From assembly GCA_964612975.1 (NCBI GenBank), contig CAZTGC010000002.1, positions 1 through 64,000 of the forward strand: DNA of 64,000 nt. Reading direction: 5' to 3'. Numbering within the stretch: the first letter of the stretch is position 1; every line of letters begins with the position of its first letter. Below, piece by piece: positions 24,767 to 33,039 of the stretch. This DNA comes from NZ13-RE01 sp964612975. GTDB taxonomy: Bacteria; Dictyoglomota; Dictyoglomia; Dictyoglomales; Dictyoglomaceae. Made by a program: the position numbers and the translations under genes. The notes under the pieces were generated by a model. That model searched no databases. It saw nothing but the letters and a program-made list of their open reading frames with translations, and was not told where the DNA came from.

Positions 24767-26514
24767 AAAAATTGTTTCGAAGAACGAAAATAATATGTAC
24801 CATTGGTCCAGTAAGTGAAGATGAGAAGACATTAAAAGAACTTATTTCTTGTGGAATGGATGTTGCAAGATTGAATTTTTCTCATGGTGATCATGAGGTT
24901 CATGGAAAAAGAATTGAGCTTATAAAGAGAATATCTGAAGAATTAGATAAAGGTGTTGCAATTCTTCAAGATTTACAAGGTCCTAAAATAAGGTTGGGAA
25001 AATTTGAGAAGGAAAAAATTTTCCTCGAAGATGGGCAAAAATTCTATTTAACTCCAGAAGAATGTGTAGGAAATGAAAAAATAGTTTATATTAATTATCC
25101 TTATCTTTTAGAAGATTTAAAGGAAGGTGAAAGAATTTTATTAGATGACGGCTTAATAGAACTTAAAGTAGAAGGAATAGAAAGGGACAAAGTAGTATGC
25201 AGGGTAATTCACGGGGGAGAATTGTGGGAAAGGAAGGGAGTCAATTTCCCTGATTCTGAATTAAGGGTGTCTGCACTAACAGAGAAGGATAAAAAAGATG
25301 TTCTCTTTGGAATAGAAATGGGAGTAGATTTTATTGCACTATCCTTTGTGAAGAAGGCGGGAGATATTTTAGAGTTAAAAGAATTTTTAGAATTGTACGA
25401 TGCAAGAATTCCAGTAATTGCAAAAATTGAAAAGAAAGAAGCTATCCAAAACTTTAATGAGATTTTAGAGGTTTCCGACGGTATTATGGTGGCAAGGGGA
25501 GATTTAGCTGTTGAAGTTTCTAATGAAGAGGTTCCTCTGTTACAAAAGAGAATTATTAGGGAGGCAAGAATATCAGGAAAACCAGTGATAACTGCAACTC
25601 AGATGCTGAGTTCCATGGTAAACAGTCCAACTCCAACAAGGGCTGAAGTAAGTGATATTGCTAATGCCATATTAGATGGAACTGATGCAGTTATGCTTTC
25701 CAATGAGACTACAATTGGTAAATATCCAGTATTAAGTTTTAAAATGATGGATAAAATAGCAAGAAAAGTTGAAGAAGAGTTCCCATATGAAAGTTTTTTA
25801 ATTTCCCCTTCTGATGAGAATATAACTCAATCTATTACCTATTCTGCGTGTGAGATAGCTCGCCAAACAAAAGCAAAAGCTATAATTACTGCAACCCATA
25901 GTGGTTTTACTGCAAGACAAATGTCAAAATATCGACCTTTAGCACCTATTTTCGCAATAACCCATTTTCCTGAGGTTCAAAGGAGATTGAATTTATCTTG
26001 GGGAGTAATACCTTTACTTACAGAGATTTTTTATACTACCGATGAGATGTTTGAAAAATCAACAAGAATTCTTCTGCAAAAAAGTTATATAAAAAGTGGG
26101 GATACTGTAGTGATAACTGCAGGAATTCCTATGGGAATCTCAGGCATGACAAATTTAATAAAGGTTCACATAATTTCAGAGATTATTGGAAGGGGGCATG
26201 GATTAGGAGGAGAAACAAAAACCGCAAGAGTATGTATTGTAGAAAATGAGAAAGAAGCCTTTAGTAAAGCTCAAGAAGGAGATATTCTTGTTATCCCAGA
26301 GTTTACCTCAGGATTTATTTCTCTTTTGTATAAAATAAGAGGTTTAATTATAGAGGGAAAGAAGCTTCCTCCAGAGCTTATACCATGGCGAAGTAAAGGA
26401 TTAGGAATTATAGTTGGTACAGGAAAAATAAGAGATAAATTATCTCATGGAGAGATAATAACCATTGATCCCGAAAGGGGAGTGATATATAGAGGTGTCA
26501 TCCGTACAACGTAG
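24763..26514 (+). CDS. pyk: Pyruvate kinase with C-terminal PEP-utilising-type domain
   Basis: A 583-residue glycolytic enzyme converting phosphoenolpyruvate and ADP to pyruvate and ATP. Core motifs are RRTKIICTIGP at the start, ARLNFSHGDHE near residue 35, LQDLQGPKIRLG near 71, the catalytic IAKIEKKEA near 222 and MVARGDLAVEV near 245. Residues from about 480 to 583 form an extra domain like the one in Bacillus pyruvate kinases. The usual TSH phospho-histidine motif of that domain is missing (the place reads GKKLPPELIPWRSKG), so it can only be structural. The GTG start overlaps the previous stop. Confidence 0.95.
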   Translation: MKKLFRRTKIICTIGPVSEDEKTLKELISCGMDVARLNFSHGDHEVHGKRIELIKRISEELDKGVAILQDLQGPKIRLGKFEKEKIFLEDGQKFYLTPEECVGNEKIVYINYPYLLEDLKEGERILLDDGLIELKVEGIERDKVVCRVIHGGELWERKGVNFPDSELRVSALTEKDKKDVLFGIEMGVDFIALSFVKKAGDILELKEFLELYDARIPVIAKIEKKEAIQNFNEILEVSDGIMVARGDLAVEVSNEEVPLLQKRIIREARISGKPVITATQMLSSMVNSPTPTRAEVSDIANAILDGTDAVMLSNETTIGKYPVLSFKMMDKIARKVEEEFPYESFLISPSDENITQSITYSACEIARQTKAKAIITATHSGFTARQMSKYRPLAPIFAITHFPEVQRRLNLSWGVIPLLTEIFYTTDEMFEKSTRILLQKSYIKSGDTVVITAGIPMGISGMTNLIKVHIISEIIGRGHGLGGETKTARVCIVENEKEAFSKAQEGDILVIPEFTSGFISLLYKIRGLIIEGKKLPPELIPWRSKGLGIIVGTGKIRDKLSHGEIITIDPERGVIYRGVIRTT

Positions 26515-26788
26515 AAAAAAATACAATAGAATTATTCTTCTATTGATAATCTTATATGTCTTTCCATCTTATTATTTAGGGATAAGGGATTATTTCTATT
26601 ATAAAAGGGAATTGGAAAAAAACAAAAAAAGATATGAAAAGTTGATTAGAGAAGTAAAAGAGCTTAAAGAGATTGTAGAAAATCTTGATGATCCATACAT
26701 AATAGAAAAATTAGCAAGGGAAAAATTATTTATGGTAAGACCCGGAGAAATTCCCATTTTAATTATTATAGAGAATTTAGAAAAATAA
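26495..26788 (+). CDS. FtsB/DivIC-like septum formation protein
   Basis: A 97-residue single-pass membrane protein: a basic N-terminus, one transmembrane helix (IILLLIILYVFPSYYLGI, about residues 12-29), then an alpha-helical coiled coil (ELEKNKKRYEKLIREVKELK) and the family ending DDPYIIEKLAREKLFMVRPGE. DivIC/FtsB proteins join the divisome bridging complex with FtsL and FtsQ/DivIB. A GTG start at 26495 overlaps the pyruvate kinase gene by 20 bases. The two are co-transcribed, though they have no functional link I can name. Confidence 0.85.
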   Translation: MSSVQRRKKYNRIILLLIILYVFPSYYLGIRDYFYYKRELEKNKKRYEKLIREVKELKEIVENLDDPYIIEKLAREKLFMVRPGEIPILIIIENLEK

Positions 26789-26790
26789 AC

Positions 26791-27402
26791 TTAAAGGGAT
26801 TGAAGGGCAAAAACTCTTGCCGGAATAGCCTTAAATGATTTAAAACTTAATGGTGCAATCACTAAAAAAATCCTTTCCTTTTTTATAGAAAGAAGATTAT
26901 AAAGGTTATGTATTAGAAAGACATCCTTTGATAGGAATAAGTCATGAACCTCTTTGCTTATTGGAAAATCAATTCCAACAAATTTTACTCTTTTCTCAAT
27001 AAGAGTATTACAAGCAGAAAGAGAAAGAATTGGAGGATCTTTAAATACTTCTCCCGATGTCCAACGAGAATACCATTTTGTTTTCAAAATAACTCCCATT
27101 CCTCCATCTATATATAAATTCTCAAATTTTATCTCAGTAATAATATCCTTCATCCAAATTTCCAATAAATCTACAATAACAGCTTCCCTTAGAAGAAAAT
27201 CCTTTGGAAATTCATTCCATGGAATTTCTATGTAAGTTCCTGTATGTGATGAGAGCTCTATCTTATAAAAAGGGGAGTTCCATAGGATTGTTTTTCCAAT
27301 TTCATTTACTTTTAAAATAGAATGGGATTCTTCAGGAAAGGTTGTATTTGGAGAAAGTTCTAAGGTAAGATCTATAATCTCAAATTTACTCATACTTTTC
27401 AC
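26791..27402 (-). CDS. Cyclase family protein (kynurenine formamidase-like fold)
   Basis: A 203-residue protein of the cyclase/KynB metal-hydrolase family by overall layout: IDLTLELSPNTTFPE at the start, VKFVGIDFPISKEVH near residue 140, and ALQSL at the end where the family has a C-terminal strand. The metal-binding signature is normally HxGTHxDxP. Here it reads SSHTGTYIEIP, so the second His and the Asp are Tyr and Glu. It may have lost or changed its activity. It has its own promoter region upstream and is convergent with the DivIC gene. Confidence 0.72.
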   Translation of the reverse strand: MKSMSKFEIIDLTLELSPNTTFPEESHSILKVNEIGKTILWNSPFYKIELSSHTGTYIEIPWNEFPKDFLLREAVIVDLLEIWMKDIITEIKFENLYIDGGMGVILKTKWYSRWTSGEVFKDPPILSLSACNTLIEKRVKFVGIDFPISKEVHDLFLSKDVFLIHNLYNLLSIKKERIFLVIAPLSFKSFKAIPARVFALQSL

Positions 27403-27484
27403 CCCAAATTTTATTTATTTAATTATATCATGTTTTGGTATAATATTTGACGATTTATAAATCTTTATTTATGGGAGGTTAAAT

Positions 27485-27586
27485 ATGGGAAGACAATGGA
27501 GAGTAAGGGAGAAGAGAAAAAGAAGAAAATCAAGAGAAAAAAGAAGAAAGAAGAAAATTGCTCAACAATTGAAGTCATTGAAATAA
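27485..27586 (+). CDS. Tiny extremely basic protein, 33 residues
   Basis: A reading frame of 33 codons plus stop, starting MGRQWRVREKRKRRKSREKR and ending QQLKSLK. GGGAGG lies 7 bases before the ATG, and TATAAT at 27439-27444 (extended as TTGGTATAAT) lies upstream. About 20 of its residues are Lys or Arg. Such a peptide would bind rRNA or DNA; small ribosomal proteins of this size and charge are known, but I cannot match it to one. The good ribosome site and promoter argue for a real gene. It is independent of the mannosidase, whose own promoter begins inside it. Confidence 0.6.
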   Translation: MGRQWRVREKRKRRKSREKRRKKKIAQQLKSLK

Positions 27587-27596
27587 TTGATATAAT
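27569..27596 (+). promoter_or_regulatory. Promoter of the beta-mannosidase gene
   Basis: TTGAAG (27569-27574), a 16-base spacer and TATAAT (27591-27596) lie 29 bases before the ATG at 27625. The -35 box is inside the tiny upstream gene. Confidence 0.6.
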
Positions 27597-27624
27597 AGAT
27601 TGATTATAAAGATAGGAGGAAGGA

Positions 27625-30060
27625 ATGGAAAAAATAGATCTTTGCGGAGATTGGTTTTTCAGGGAGACAAGTGAAATAAAGTGGTGGAAAGGAAAAGTTC
27701 CGGGATGTATTCATTTAGATTTAATGGAAAACAACTTAATACCCGATCCCTTTATTGGGGATAATGAACTCAAAGTAAGATGGGTTGAGGAAAAGGATTG
27801 GGTGTATCAGAAAAGATTTAATGTACATAAAGAATTTCTAAGTTACCCTTCTATTGAGATTTTATTTCAAGGTTTAGATACCTTTGTAGAGATATATTTA
27901 AATGGGCAAAAAATTTGGGAAACTGACAATATGTTTATTCCCTGGAGTTTTGATGTTAAACCTTATTTAAAAGAAGGAGAAAATATATTAGAGATATATT
28001 TTCATTCTCCAATAAAGATTTTAGAAGAAAGAGCTAAAAGTTATCCTTCATTAAGGGGCTCTTTTTATTCTCCCAGAATTTTTGGAAGGAAGGCACAGTA
28101 TTCCTTTGGTTGGGATTGGGGGCCGAGACTTGCTACTTCGGGAATTTGGAAAGGGGTATATTTAATAGGACACAAGAAGGCAAGAATAAGGGATATATGG
28201 ATTCCTGTGGGAATTATGGGGGATAAAGCCCAATTAAATTTAGAGCTTGAAATCGAATTAATGGAAAATTCCACCTTAGATGTTCCATTAAGAATTTCTT
28301 TTGAAAAACCTATTCTTGAGAAAAAGTTAAGATTAACCCTTCCCGAAGGAAGGGTATTTATAAAAATACCTTTAACAATTCAAAATCCAAAGCTTTGGTA
28401 TCCCAATGGTTATGGGCCTCAACCTATTTATACTCTCCAATTGGCATTAGTAGATAATAATGGGGAAATTTTAGATAGAAGGGAACAAAAATTTGCAATA
28501 AGAAAGGTAGATTTAATTTCTCAAAGTGATGAAAAAAATAGTTTCATTTTCTATATAAATGATATTCCCATATTTGCAAAGGGAGTTAATTGGATTCCTT
28601 CTGATTCTTTCCTCCCACGATTAAAAGATGAGGATTATAAGATTCTTCTTACAAAGGCAAAAAATATAGGAATAAATATGATTAGAATATGGGGAGGAGG
28701 ATTTTATGAAAATGATATTTTCTACGATTTATGTGACGAATTAGGAATTCTAATATGGCAAGATTTTATGTTTGCTTGTGCAGAATATCCTGAAGATGAT
28801 AAGTTTTTAGAAAAGGTAAAAGAAGAGGCAGAAATTATAGTAAAAAGGCTGAGAAAGCATCCATCTATAGTTTTATGGTGTGGAAATAATGAAAATGATT
28901 GGGGATACTATGCAAAATGGTGGGGAGAAAGAGAAAGATTTTGGGGTGAGAGTATATACCATAAAATTCTTCCTGATGTATGCGCAAAATTAGATATGAC
29001 AAGACCTTACTGGCCCAGTAGTCCCTTTGGAGGAAAAGATCCTAATAGTGAGAAGGAAGGAGATAGACATAATTGGATAGTATGGTCAGGTTGGATGGAC
29101 TATAGGGAATATTTAAAGGATAATGGAAAATTTATAAGTGAATTTGGATTTCAAGCTCCTCCCCATAAAGATACAATTATGAAATTTATAACATCTCTTA
29201 ATGAGTATCATCCCCAAAGTAGAGAAATAGAATTTCATAATAAACAGATACAAGGAACAGAAAGAATAATTAGATATCTTGCAGAGCATTTTAGAATTAC
29301 TTCAGATATGGATGAATATATTTATCTTACCCAGATAAATCAAGGTTTAGCATTAAAAACAGGTATAGAACATTGGAGAAACAACAAATTTAATACAGCA
29401 GGAACTTTAATTTGGCAATGGAATGATTGCTGGCCTGCGATTTCATGGAGTATTATAGATTATTATAAGAGAGAAAAGCCTGCTTATTATTTTGTGAAAA
29501 GAGCCTTTAAACCAATAAAGGTAAACATCGAGGAAAAAGAAAAAGAATTTATAATTTTTGGGATAAACGATACTCTAGTGGAGTTTAATGGAAAACTTAG
29601 TGCTCAAATTTTGTCCTTTAGGGGTAGAAAAAGAAAAAATTATGATCTTGAGATAATAATTCCTGCTAATTCCAGTATTAAATCATTGATTCTTTCTGAG
29701 ATAAATCCAGATCCATATAACGAATTTTTAAAAGTTGAACTCTTCTCAAAGAATGGGGATTTAATAGATAGAAACGAATATTTCTTTGCAGAATATAAAC
29801 ATATAAGCTTTCCCCAAGCAAAGGTCTTTTATAAAATTGAAAAAGAAGGAGAGAATTATAAAATAGCCTTTGAGTCAAACAATATTGTTTTATGGCTTGC
29901 CTTAGAATTGGATAATACAGAATGGGAAGATAACTATTTTAATCTCTATCCAAAGGAGAGATATACTATATATTTAAAAACTTCTCATGATTTAGATTAT
30001 ATTAGGAGAAATTTAATTATTAAGAGTTTTAATAAAATTAAATTAGAAGAATTAACTTAG
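27625..30060 (+). CDS. Beta-mannosidase, glycoside hydrolase family 2
   Basis: An 811-residue cytoplasmic exo-glycosidase that removes beta-mannose from the non-reducing end of mannan-derived oligosaccharides. GH2 domain order is visible: sugar-binding sandwich (residues 1-190), immunoglobulin-like domain (about 190-300), TIM barrel with the acid/base Glu in WCGNNEND near residue 420 and the nucleophile Glu in ISEFGFQAPP near 505, then C-terminal sandwiches. There is no signal peptide, so imported oligosaccharides are its substrate. AGGAGG precedes the ATG. It stands alone, but fits the hemicellulose theme of the window. Confidence 0.92.
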   Translation: MEKIDLCGDWFFRETSEIKWWKGKVPGCIHLDLMENNLIPDPFIGDNELKVRWVEEKDWVYQKRFNVHKEFLSYPSIEILFQGLDTFVEIYLNGQKIWETDNMFIPWSFDVKPYLKEGENILEIYFHSPIKILEERAKSYPSLRGSFYSPRIFGRKAQYSFGWDWGPRLATSGIWKGVYLIGHKKARIRDIWIPVGIMGDKAQLNLELEIELMENSTLDVPLRISFEKPILEKKLRLTLPEGRVFIKIPLTIQNPKLWYPNGYGPQPIYTLQLALVDNNGEILDRREQKFAIRKVDLISQSDEKNSFIFYINDIPIFAKGVNWIPSDSFLPRLKDEDYKILLTKAKNIGINMIRIWGGGFYENDIFYDLCDELGILIWQDFMFACAEYPEDDKFLEKVKEEAEIIVKRLRKHPSIVLWCGNNENDWGYYAKWWGERERFWGESIYHKILPDVCAKLDMTRPYWPSSPFGGKDPNSEKEGDRHNWIVWSGWMDYREYLKDNGKFISEFGFQAPPHKDTIMKFITSLNEYHPQSREIEFHNKQIQGTERIIRYLAEHFRITSDMDEYIYLTQINQGLALKTGIEHWRNNKFNTAGTLIWQWNDCWPAISWSIIDYYKREKPAYYFVKRAFKPIKVNIEEKEKEFIIFGINDTLVEFNGKLSAQILSFRGRKRKNYDLEIIIPANSSIKSLILSEINPDPYNEFLKVELFSKNGDLIDRNEYFFAEYKHISFPQAKVFYKIEKEGENYKIAFESNNIVLWLALELDNTEWEDNYFNLYPKERYTIYLKTSHDLDYIRRNLIIKSFNKIKLEELT

Positions 30061-30091
30061 AATTTGGCGAAGATATTTTTCTCGCTATAGC

Positions 30092-30631
30092 TTATATAAA
30101 AAATTGAGAAATTATTGTGAGACAACGATTACAGAATTTCTCCTCTTTATCATCAGTATCCTTTATGCTATTAGAAAAAAACATAACACACTTTGAATTA
30201 AAACAGTGTTCAAGACCAAGGGTATGCCCTAATTCATGAATGGCTTCTTTTAATGCACGTTTCTTTAGGAGTTTTAAATCTTCAGGTAGTCCATAAAAAG
30301 TATTACTTAATCGAGCTAAACTGATCAGAGCTTCTCTACCTCTAATTTTGGCTTGACCAAAAATATAATTTAAATGAGGGACATATAGGTCTACTTCTGT
30401 TATTCCAAGAATTTTAAAAGCATACTCTAATTCTAATTTGGAAAGTTTATCTAAGAAAGGGGCTGATAAATATTGATTTCTTTTTATATTCCAGCTATTC
30501 TCGGGTATAGAGATTTTTTCTCCTATTTCAAAAAAATAGGGAAAGATTAATGGAAGATTTTCTTTTAAATCCTCTAAAATTTCCCTTCGAACCTTTCCTA
30601 TAGGAACAAGGTATATCTTTTTATCTTTCAT
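30092..30631 (-). CDS. amzA: Archaemetzincin-like zinc metalloprotease
   Basis: A protein of 179 residues, counted from the ATG at 30631. The signature HELGHTLGLEHC is followed by NSKCVM and, 17 residues further, CNRC. This is the archaemetzincin pattern: a HExxHxxGxxH zinc site plus four cysteines binding a second zinc. I prefer this start because a TTG at 30739 (36 residues longer) would overlap the trp promoter and lacks a ribosome site. TGATATAAT lies just before this ATG, so the mRNA may be leaderless. Family proteins are aminopeptidases or proteases of unclear role. It is divergent from the trp operon. Confidence 0.85.
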   Translation of the reverse strand: MKDKKIYLVPIGKVRREILEDLKENLPLIFPYFFEIGEKISIPENSWNIKRNQYLSAPFLDKLSKLELEYAFKILGITEVDLYVPHLNYIFGQAKIRGREALISLARLSNTFYGLPEDLKLLKKRALKEAIHELGHTLGLEHCFNSKCVMFFSNSIKDTDDKEEKFCNRCLTIISQFFI

Positions 30632-30700
30632 TATTGATATTATATCAAATAAAGAGAACATATTTTCTCTTTTTTCTGGTAGTATTCCCTTTACTCCAGG

Positions 30701-30729
30701 TTGAATTTTTTGAAAAAATGGTATATAAT
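30701..30729 (+). promoter_or_regulatory. Promoter of the trp operon
   Basis: TTGAAT (30701-30706), a 17-base spacer and TATAAT (30724-30729). Transcription would begin near 30736, just before the T-box leader. Confidence 0.7.
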
Positions 30730-30740
30730 TTTCCCACAAA

Positions 30741-31032
30741 GAATAAAGGCGAAGAACGGGAGTAGTAATTATCTAAGCAGGATTCAGAGAGGCTGGAAAG
30801 AGGTGTGAGCCGGCTATCCTGTGGATGGTGAATGGGCCCGGGAGCCTTGGACCGAAAAAGGATATAATCCTTGAGTAGGCTCCAACGGATGTTGCCACCG
30901 TTATCAAGGCAAAGGGTATCGGAGCAAGGAATATCTCCCGTACCCGAAAGGAGATAGGCGATGTTGCCTAAGTAAGGTGGTACCGCGAGAATTAGCCTTC
31001 TCGCCCTTTAAACGGGCGAGAAGGCTTTTTTA
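30741..31032 (+). promoter_or_regulatory. T-box leader, tRNA-Trp sensing, with terminator
   Basis: A tRNA-binding riboswitch of about 290 bases. The conserved T-box AAGGTGGTACCGCG is at 30974-30987. It is followed by a terminator stem AGCCTTCTCGCCC (30994-31006) and GGGCGAGAAGGCT (31014-31026), a perfect 13-bp stem with a T-run. Within stem I, TGG at 30822-30824 is a likely specifier codon for uncharged tRNA-Trp, in agreement with the operon it precedes. When tRNA-Trp is uncharged, the antiterminator forms and transcription proceeds. The specifier is placed by eye. Confidence 0.9.
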
Positions 31033-31052
31033 TTTTTAAGGAGGTGTTTTCT

Positions 31053-32483
31053 TTGTTTAATTTTAAAATTCCAGAAGATTTTGAAAATTATGATTATTTT
31101 CCATTAGTTTTTGATCTTCCAGGAGATTGGGAGACCCCGGTAAGCCTTATTTCAAAAATTAAAGATGAAGAGTATTTCTTTCTCTTAGAAAGTGCAGAGG
31201 GAGGGGAGAGGATAGGAAGATATTCTTTTATAGGCTGGAAACCAAAAAGAGTTTTTTCTTTTCCGTATGATTATTCCAAAGATATTCTTTCCGAACTTTC
31301 ATTGAAATTTCCTGTCTCTAAAATATATCAGGAAAAAGAACTTCCAAGATTCTTAGGAGGAATAGTTGGATTCTTAAGTTATGATTTAGTGAGGCAGTTG
31401 GAAGATCTTCCAAATATAACTGAAGACAATTTAAATTTCCCTTTAGCCTCTTTTCAATTTACTGAGTTTCTTATAGTTTTTGATCATTTGAAAAGAAAAA
31501 TAAGTATTGTTCTTTTAATATCTAAGGATGAGCTTAAGAAGGAATCCTCCCTAAAGGAATATCAAGAAAAAATTAAGGAAGTATTAGATATTTTTAATTA
31601 CCCTCCTAAAAAAAATAAGCCTTACAACTTAAATTTTCCCTTAGAGGCTTTTACTACTGAAAATAGTTATAAAGAAATGGTTAAAAAAGCATTAGAGTAT
31701 ATTAGGGATGGAGAGATATTCCAAGTGGTTCTATCTCAAAGATTTTATACGAGATATCCTTTAGATCCTTATCTTCTTTACAGAGCATTAAGATTAATAA
31801 ATCCCTCACCTTATATGTTTTATCTTCGTTTCAAGGATATTTATTTGATTGGGGCATCTCCAGAAGCTTTGGTTAGAGTTGAAAAGGGAAAGGCTGAAGT
31901 GAGACCAATAGCAGGAACAAGACCAAGGGGAAGAGATTCCTTAGAAGATGAATTATTAGAAAAAGAACTGATAAATAACGAAAAAGAAAGAGCAGAACAT
32001 ATTATGCTTTTAGATTTAGGAAGAAATGATCTTGGAAGAATCGCTAAGATAGGAAGTGTTAGAGTAGAAGATTTAATGAAAGTAGAAAAATATTCTCATG
32101 TTATGCATCTTGTGAGTACTGTAACATGTGAGACTTTAGAAAATCTTCATCCCTTGGAAGTTTTAAGGGCATGTTTTCCTGCAGGAACTGTTTCAGGTGC
32201 TCCTAAAATAAGAGCCATGGAGATTATAGAGGAATTAGAAAAGTACAAAAGGGGGCCATATGCAGGAGGGGTAGGTTATCTCTCCTTAGATGGAAATTTA
32301 GATACTTGTATAACTATAAGAAGTTTCTTTCTGAAGGGAGAGGATTTATATCTTCAGGTTGGAGCAGGAATTGTTTACGATTCTGATCCCAAGAGGGAAT
32401 ACGAAGAGACTATAAACAAAGCAAAGGCACTTTTTGAAGCCATAAAAATTTCAGGGGGTTTAGATTATGCTTTTACTTATTGA
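31053..32483 (+). CDS. trpE: Anthranilate synthase component I
   Basis: A 476-residue chorismate-utilising enzyme making anthranilate with the TrpG amidotransferase. Family motifs are IAGTRPRGRD near residue 289, LLDLGRNDLGRI near 318, VMHLVSTV near 350 and FPAGTVSGAPKIRAMEII near 377. I place the start at the TTG (31053): AAGGAGG at 31038-31044 is 8 bases ahead of it, whereas the GTG at 31044 lies inside that site. The gene is the first in the operon after the T-box. It overlaps trpG by 17 bases. Feedback inhibition by tryptophan is usual for the family. Confidence 0.96.
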   Translation: MFNFKIPEDFENYDYFPLVFDLPGDWETPVSLISKIKDEEYFFLLESAEGGERIGRYSFIGWKPKRVFSFPYDYSKDILSELSLKFPVSKIYQEKELPRFLGGIVGFLSYDLVRQLEDLPNITEDNLNFPLASFQFTEFLIVFDHLKRKISIVLLISKDELKKESSLKEYQEKIKEVLDIFNYPPKKNKPYNLNFPLEAFTTENSYKEMVKKALEYIRDGEIFQVVLSQRFYTRYPLDPYLLYRALRLINPSPYMFYLRFKDIYLIGASPEALVRVEKGKAEVRPIAGTRPRGRDSLEDELLEKELINNEKERAEHIMLLDLGRNDLGRIAKIGSVRVEDLMKVEKYSHVMHLVSTVTCETLENLHPLEVLRACFPAGTVSGAPKIRAMEIIEELEKYKRGPYAGGVGYLSLDGNLDTCITIRSFFLKGEDLYLQVGAGIVYDSDPKREYEETINKAKALFEAIKISGGLDYAFTY

Positions 32484-33039
32484 TAACTATGATTCCTTTA
32501 CTTATAATCTTTATCAATTCCTATCAGAATTTGTAGAAGTAATAGTCTTTAGAAATGACAAAATAAGTTTGAAAGAGATTGAAGAGCTTAAACCAGAAGG
32601 AATTGTAATATCTCCTGGTCCATCAATTCCTGAAAATGCAGGAATTAGTATTCCTATTATTAAACATTTTAAAAATAAATTACCTATTTTAGGAATATGT
32701 TTGGGACATCAAGCCTTAGGATCTGCTTTTGGAACAAAAATTGTAAAAAACTTGCCAATGCATGGGAAATTATCGGAAGTCTATCATATTCCCCATCCCC
32801 TTTTTGAGAATATTGAGAATCCCTTTATTGCAACAAGATATCATTCTTTAATTGTTGATTATCACACCTTATCCCCATCATTAAAAATAATTGCCTGGAC
32901 TAAGGATAAAATTATTATGGGACTTCAATACGAAAATTATGCTGTATTTGGTCTTCAGTTTCATCCTGAATCTGCCTTTACCCAAAAGGGTAAAGAAATA
33001 TTAAAAAATTTTCTTAAGATAGGAGGTTTAATAAAATGA
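32467..33039 (+). CDS. trpG: Anthranilate synthase component II, glutamine amidotransferase
   Basis: A 190-residue class I glutamine amidotransferase that supplies ammonia to TrpE. The nucleophile Cys is in ILGICLGHQALG near residue 77, and the His/Glu pair is in QFHPESAF near residue 170. The start MLLLIDNYDSFTYNL is typical. It overlaps trpE by 17 bases and trpD by 4 (ATGA), consistent with coupled synthesis of the complex. In some species this protein also serves folate synthesis; no pab genes are seen here. Confidence 0.96.
   Translation: MLLLIDNYDSFTYNLYQFLSEFVEVIVFRNDKISLKEIEELKPEGIVISPGPSIPENAGISIPIIKHFKNKLPILGICLGHQALGSAFGTKIVKNLPMHGKLSEVYHIPHPLFENIENPFIATRYHSLIVDYHTLSPSLKIIAWTKDKIIMGLQYENYAVFGLQFHPESAFTQKGKEILKNFLKIGGLIK

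Noticed and set aside
30632..30739. Longer archaemetzincin start at TTG 30739
   Set aside because: It overlaps the trp -35/-10 region and lacks a ribosome site; the family begins near 30631.
31044..31052. GTG start of trpE
   Set aside because: It lies inside the AAGGAGG ribosome-binding sequence; the TTG at 31053 is well spaced.
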